Source: Bradyrhizobium tropiciagri
GTDB taxonomy: Bacteria > Pseudomonadota > Alphaproteobacteria > Rhizobiales > Xanthobacteraceae
DNA length: 64,000 nucleotides
Reading direction: 5' to 3'
NCBI RefSeq assembly: GCF_018130545.1
Contig: NZ_JAFCKF010000007.1
Span: 372,001-436,000 of the forward strand
Shown here: positions 61,909 to 64,000 of the stretch, piece after piece
How positions within the stretch are numbered: position 1 is the stretch's first letter
Layout of the letters: each line of letters starts with the position of its first letter
Translations under genes and position numbers: made by a program
The notes under the pieces: model-generated
The model's database searches: none
What the model saw: only the letters and a program-made list of their open reading frames with translations
What the model was told of the DNA's origin: nothing

Positions 61909-62070
61909 ATTGTTGCCTTTTTGAGGGGGTGTTGGCGGATCGAGAGGGGAATCAATAGTTATCTGCGCCAATTACGGTGGGGCATCGGGATGCAGCTGAT
62001 CGTTCTGAGTTATAAGACTCGCTGTTGTTAAGCACATTAGTGGGTTGATCTTCTTGCATGCCGCAATCCT

Positions 62071-62290
62071 TCAGTGCCGGGTCAACGCGCGCCCTTGGTT
62101 CTCGATATATTGCAACCATGGCGATCGGCGCACCTCCGCAGGAGGCGGCAAAGTAGCTCGGACTCCAGAGATGACCGCCCCAAAGCTCAGAGGTTACTTG
62201 TGAGGAGGATGTGCGCGCTGGTGTCGCGAAGAACTTTGAGGCGGCTCACGAACTGGCTTCGTTGCAGCGTCGGAGCGTATTTGTCAAGAA
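62071..62290 (-). pseudogene. IS200-like TnpA C-terminal remnant
   Basis: The minus strand contains FVSRLKVLRDTSAHI-like sequence and, in another frame, SPSYFAASCGGAPIAMV followed by YIENQG-like residues and a stop at 62071. This is the C-terminal half of an IS200/IS605 Y1 transposase, with frameshifts and no upstream catalytic part. In the rest of 61909-62694 I see only a start-less open frame at 62431-62625 (SVGAWNVDADRARNPEILKG; identity unknown). Confidence 0.65.
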
Positions 62291-62694
62291 TATGGACATT
62301 GCCCTCTTCGCCGTTCCTCGATCAACTTTGCTCCTAAGATTGCGTCCGATTTTCCCGGTCGTGGCATAAACAACCTTGCGGGCATCTTCAACGAGCACGC
62401 ACGTGGACTGCCTGTTGCAGCCCTCTCAGTGACGGCATCTTCTCGGTCGGAGCCTGGAACGTCGACGCCGATCGCGCTCGCAACCCTGAAATCCTAAAAG
62501 GGCACGAATGGCTCGACGTGCCTATGGTCCACAACAATCAGCGTCCCGCTATCCTTACAATCGAGAAGGACCATCCGGCGACCAAGCTTTCGAAGCGGCC
62601 CTCTCGTGTTGAGGACAAAACGTGATCCGCTGAGCGCTTGCGGAACACGGGACCGACGCACTTTGCCGTCGCCCTTCGCTGTATGGGCCGAATC

Positions 62695-63492
62695 TTAGGG
62701 TCGGACATGATCTAGCGACCGATCGTCGCGATGAATCGCCACGAGATCCATGCGCAACTCGAATACCTTGTAGTCGAAGCCCTCAAGAAATGACCGCAGG
62801 GCGACTTTGTCCGACTTGATGAATTCCGCAACGACGATCGGCCTGCAACGGCGCAGGATGCCCTTGGCGCCTGTAAGCGCCTCTTTTTCCATGCCCTCGA
62901 TGTCGATCTTGATAAGATCGGCACGCCTCAACCCGAGTGAGTCCAAGGTCAGATACGGCAGTTCCTTCGTCGCCTGCTCTGAATAGTCGACAGCCTGGCC
63001 GACAAATTCCGTGGTATCTTTTCGGGTGAGTTCGACGCTGCCGAAGCTCGCAGGGCGTGTGTGATCCAACACGGGCATCCGGATTGACCCAGTCTTGTCC
63101 CCGACTGCCGCCAGCATCGCGCGCGCATTGAAGCAGTTGTTCAGGGCGATGTTTCCGGCCAAGGCATAGAAGACGCGTTCCTGTGCCTCGATGGCAATGA
63201 CCTCGCCCCAACCGGTCATAGCCCGCGCCCATTCAATGGTGTGCACGCCGATATTGGCACCACAATCGACCGCCACCACTCCGTCACCGAAATAGCGGCG
63301 TCGCAGCTCGAGCATCGAAAGCGCGAGGTCTACCTCCTTGGATGAAAACGACGATGTTTCGAGGAGATCGAAGCCGACGCCGAAACTGCCGCCATCGGGA
63401 ACCGTTTGATAGTCGAACCGGTTGACGATCATCGGACCATGATCCGATGCCGCCAGAACAAAGGCAATTTTACGCTGGATCCAATTCTTCAC
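62695..63492 (-). CDS. FkbM-family methyltransferase
   Basis: The 265-residue SAM-dependent enzyme has motif I VAVDCGANIGVHTIEWA, the FkbM-type acidic strand VIAIEAQERVFYAL, NIALNNC, and the characteristic DLIKIDIEGMEKEALTGA. FkbM enzymes O-methylate sugars or polyketides, often in surface-polysaccharide or glycosylation loci. It lies 33 bases downstream of the heptosyltransferase-like gene on the same strand and is probably in one operon with it. Its substrate is unknown. Confidence 0.9.
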   Translation of the reverse strand: MKNWIQRKIAFVLAASDHGPMIVNRFDYQTVPDGGSFGVGFDLLETSSFSSKEVDLALSMLELRRRYFGDGVVAVDCGANIGVHTIEWARAMTGWGEVIAIEAQERVFYALAGNIALNNCFNARAMLAAVGDKTGSIRMPVLDHTRPASFGSVELTRKDTTEFVGQAVDYSEQATKELPYLTLDSLGLRRADLIKIDIEGMEKEALTGAKGILRRCRPIVVAEFIKSDKVALRSFLEGFDYKVFELRMDLVAIHRDDRSLDHVRP

Positions 63493-63525
63493 ACGCTGCC
63501 TTCGTCGAACGCCAAGCCGGGCACT

Positions 63526-64000
63526 TCAGGAGCGACCATCGCGGCGAAACGCCGGAATGCGGGCAATGGCAGCCTTTACTTGGTCCGCTGTGATCAGCCG
63601 GGTACACTCGAATTGCCGGGAGGTGTCCTTATGGCGCGGGCACCACAGAAAATCCTTGTGATCAAACCGCACCCGGACATCGTTCCAGCATGAATTGCAA
63701 GCGTGGTAGTTGATCACCCGGTACGGCGTGTCGAATTCATTGGTCGGGTGGGTGAAACCTGAGATCAGCACCACCGGCACGCCGGCAGCCCAGGCGAGCC
63801 ACGACAGGCCGCTCGACAGTCCGACGAAGAAATCGGCATGGGTCAACCATCGTGCGCGATCCGCCAGTGGTCGATCACCGGTCTGATCTTCAGCACCATA
63901 AGGAATGTGATTCCAGAGGAGCCCGTGCCCATGCGTCGGTTTCTGGTCGATGCAGATGACGCGATAGCCGGCTTCCTTCAGGAAGGAGACGATCTCCCGC
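63526..64000 (-). CDS. Autotransporter O-heptosyltransferase-like glycosyltransferase (BAHT family), C-terminal part
   Basis: The frame is open to the right edge, giving the last 158 residues. The visible part starts REIVSFLKEAGYRVICIDQK, then LTHADFFVGLSSGLSWLAWA and GVPVVLISGFTHPTNEF, the C-terminal half of a GT-B glycosyltransferase. Four cysteines follow (HACNSCW, WCPRH, FECTRL), a pattern like the iron-finger of the TibC/BAHT family that glycosylates autotransporters. The N-terminal part lies outside. It is followed by an FkbM methyltransferase. Confidence 0.78.
   Translation of the reverse strand, partial: REIVSFLKEAGYRVICIDQKPTHGHGLLWNHIPYGAEDQTGDRPLADRARWLTHADFFVGLSSGLSWLAWAAGVPVVLISGFTHPTNEFDTPYRVINYHACNSCWNDVRVRFDHKDFLWCPRHKDTSRQFECTRLITADQVKAAIARIPAFRRDGRS

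Noticed and set aside
62431-62625. Open frame (GIFSVGAWNVDADRARNPEI...) as a gene
   Set aside because: It has no start codon with a ribosome-binding site and matches no family I can name; probably a remnant.
1-64000. CRISPR array, tRNA or rRNA genes
   Set aside because: No regularly spaced direct repeats, no tRNA-like cloverleaf with conserved T-arm and no rRNA-like segment were seen by eye.

Overview
The window is high-GC DNA from an alphaproteobacterium, most likely a Bradyrhizobium or a close relative. This is inferred from the GC-rich codon use, the mix of CoA-ester catabolic genes, the Liv-type ABC transporters, the remnants of a PQQ-linked alcohol-oxidation cluster and the single-chain methylmalonyl-CoA mutase with an XRE-type short-chain acyl-CoA regulator. 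No rRNA, tRNA or CRISPR array was seen. Nearly all of it is accessory catabolic DNA with degenerate IS200/IS605 fragments at the seams.

Positions 1-30100 hold a large degradation region for a hydrophobic carboxylic acid or cyclic compound. It contains the end of an enoyl-CoA hydratase, a degenerate TnpB gene, two paralogous TetR regulators (one fused to an extra C-terminal domain), a Rieske dioxygenase alpha/beta pair with a divergent flavin reductase, a metallo-beta-lactamase-fold hydrolase, and a long minus-strand array. The array encodes an acyl-CoA ligase, an APH-type kinase, a small partner protein, acyl-CoA dehydrogenases, an alpha-methylacyl-CoA racemase-like protein, enoyl-CoA hydratases, SDR, esterase, a thiolase-fold protein with OB domain, a thiolase, 3-hydroxyacyl-CoA dehydrogenase, an FAD oxidoreductase and a family III CoA transferase. 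A periplasmic binding protein, a CrtC/DUF7064-like protein and a TesB thioesterase run the other way. Related palindromes (CCG...CGG) sit in front of most of these transcription units and look like the operators of the TetR pair.

Positions 30100-39210 are a patchwork: HTH and transposase fragments, a GGDEF-EAL protein, a PAS-PAS-XRE regulator between IS scars, a chemoreceptor, and the eroded remains of a PQQ-associated ABC exporter cluster (YVTN propeller fragment, ATPase, permease, broken small gene).

Positions 39228-47048 are an intact propionyl-CoA module: methylmalonyl-CoA mutase, propionyl-CoA carboxylase alpha and beta, the biotin transporter component BioY, and a divergent XRE/short-chain acyl-CoA regulator with a duplicated TGCAAAT-type operator. 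It would take up the propionyl-CoA expected from methyl-branched substrates.

Positions 47794-61908 form an aromatic module: aryl-alcohol and benzaldehyde-type dehydrogenases behind a near-consensus sigma-54 promoter, a divergent XylR/DmpR-type activator, a full Liv-type ABC transporter with a zinc dehydrogenase, an SDR, a cupin resembling 2,4'-dihydroxyacetophenone dioxygenase, and a second XylR-like regulator whose AAA+ domain lacks the GAFTGA loop. Positions 62695-64000 begin a protein- or glycan-modification locus (FkbM methyltransferase and an autotransporter-heptosyltransferase-like protein cut by the window edge).
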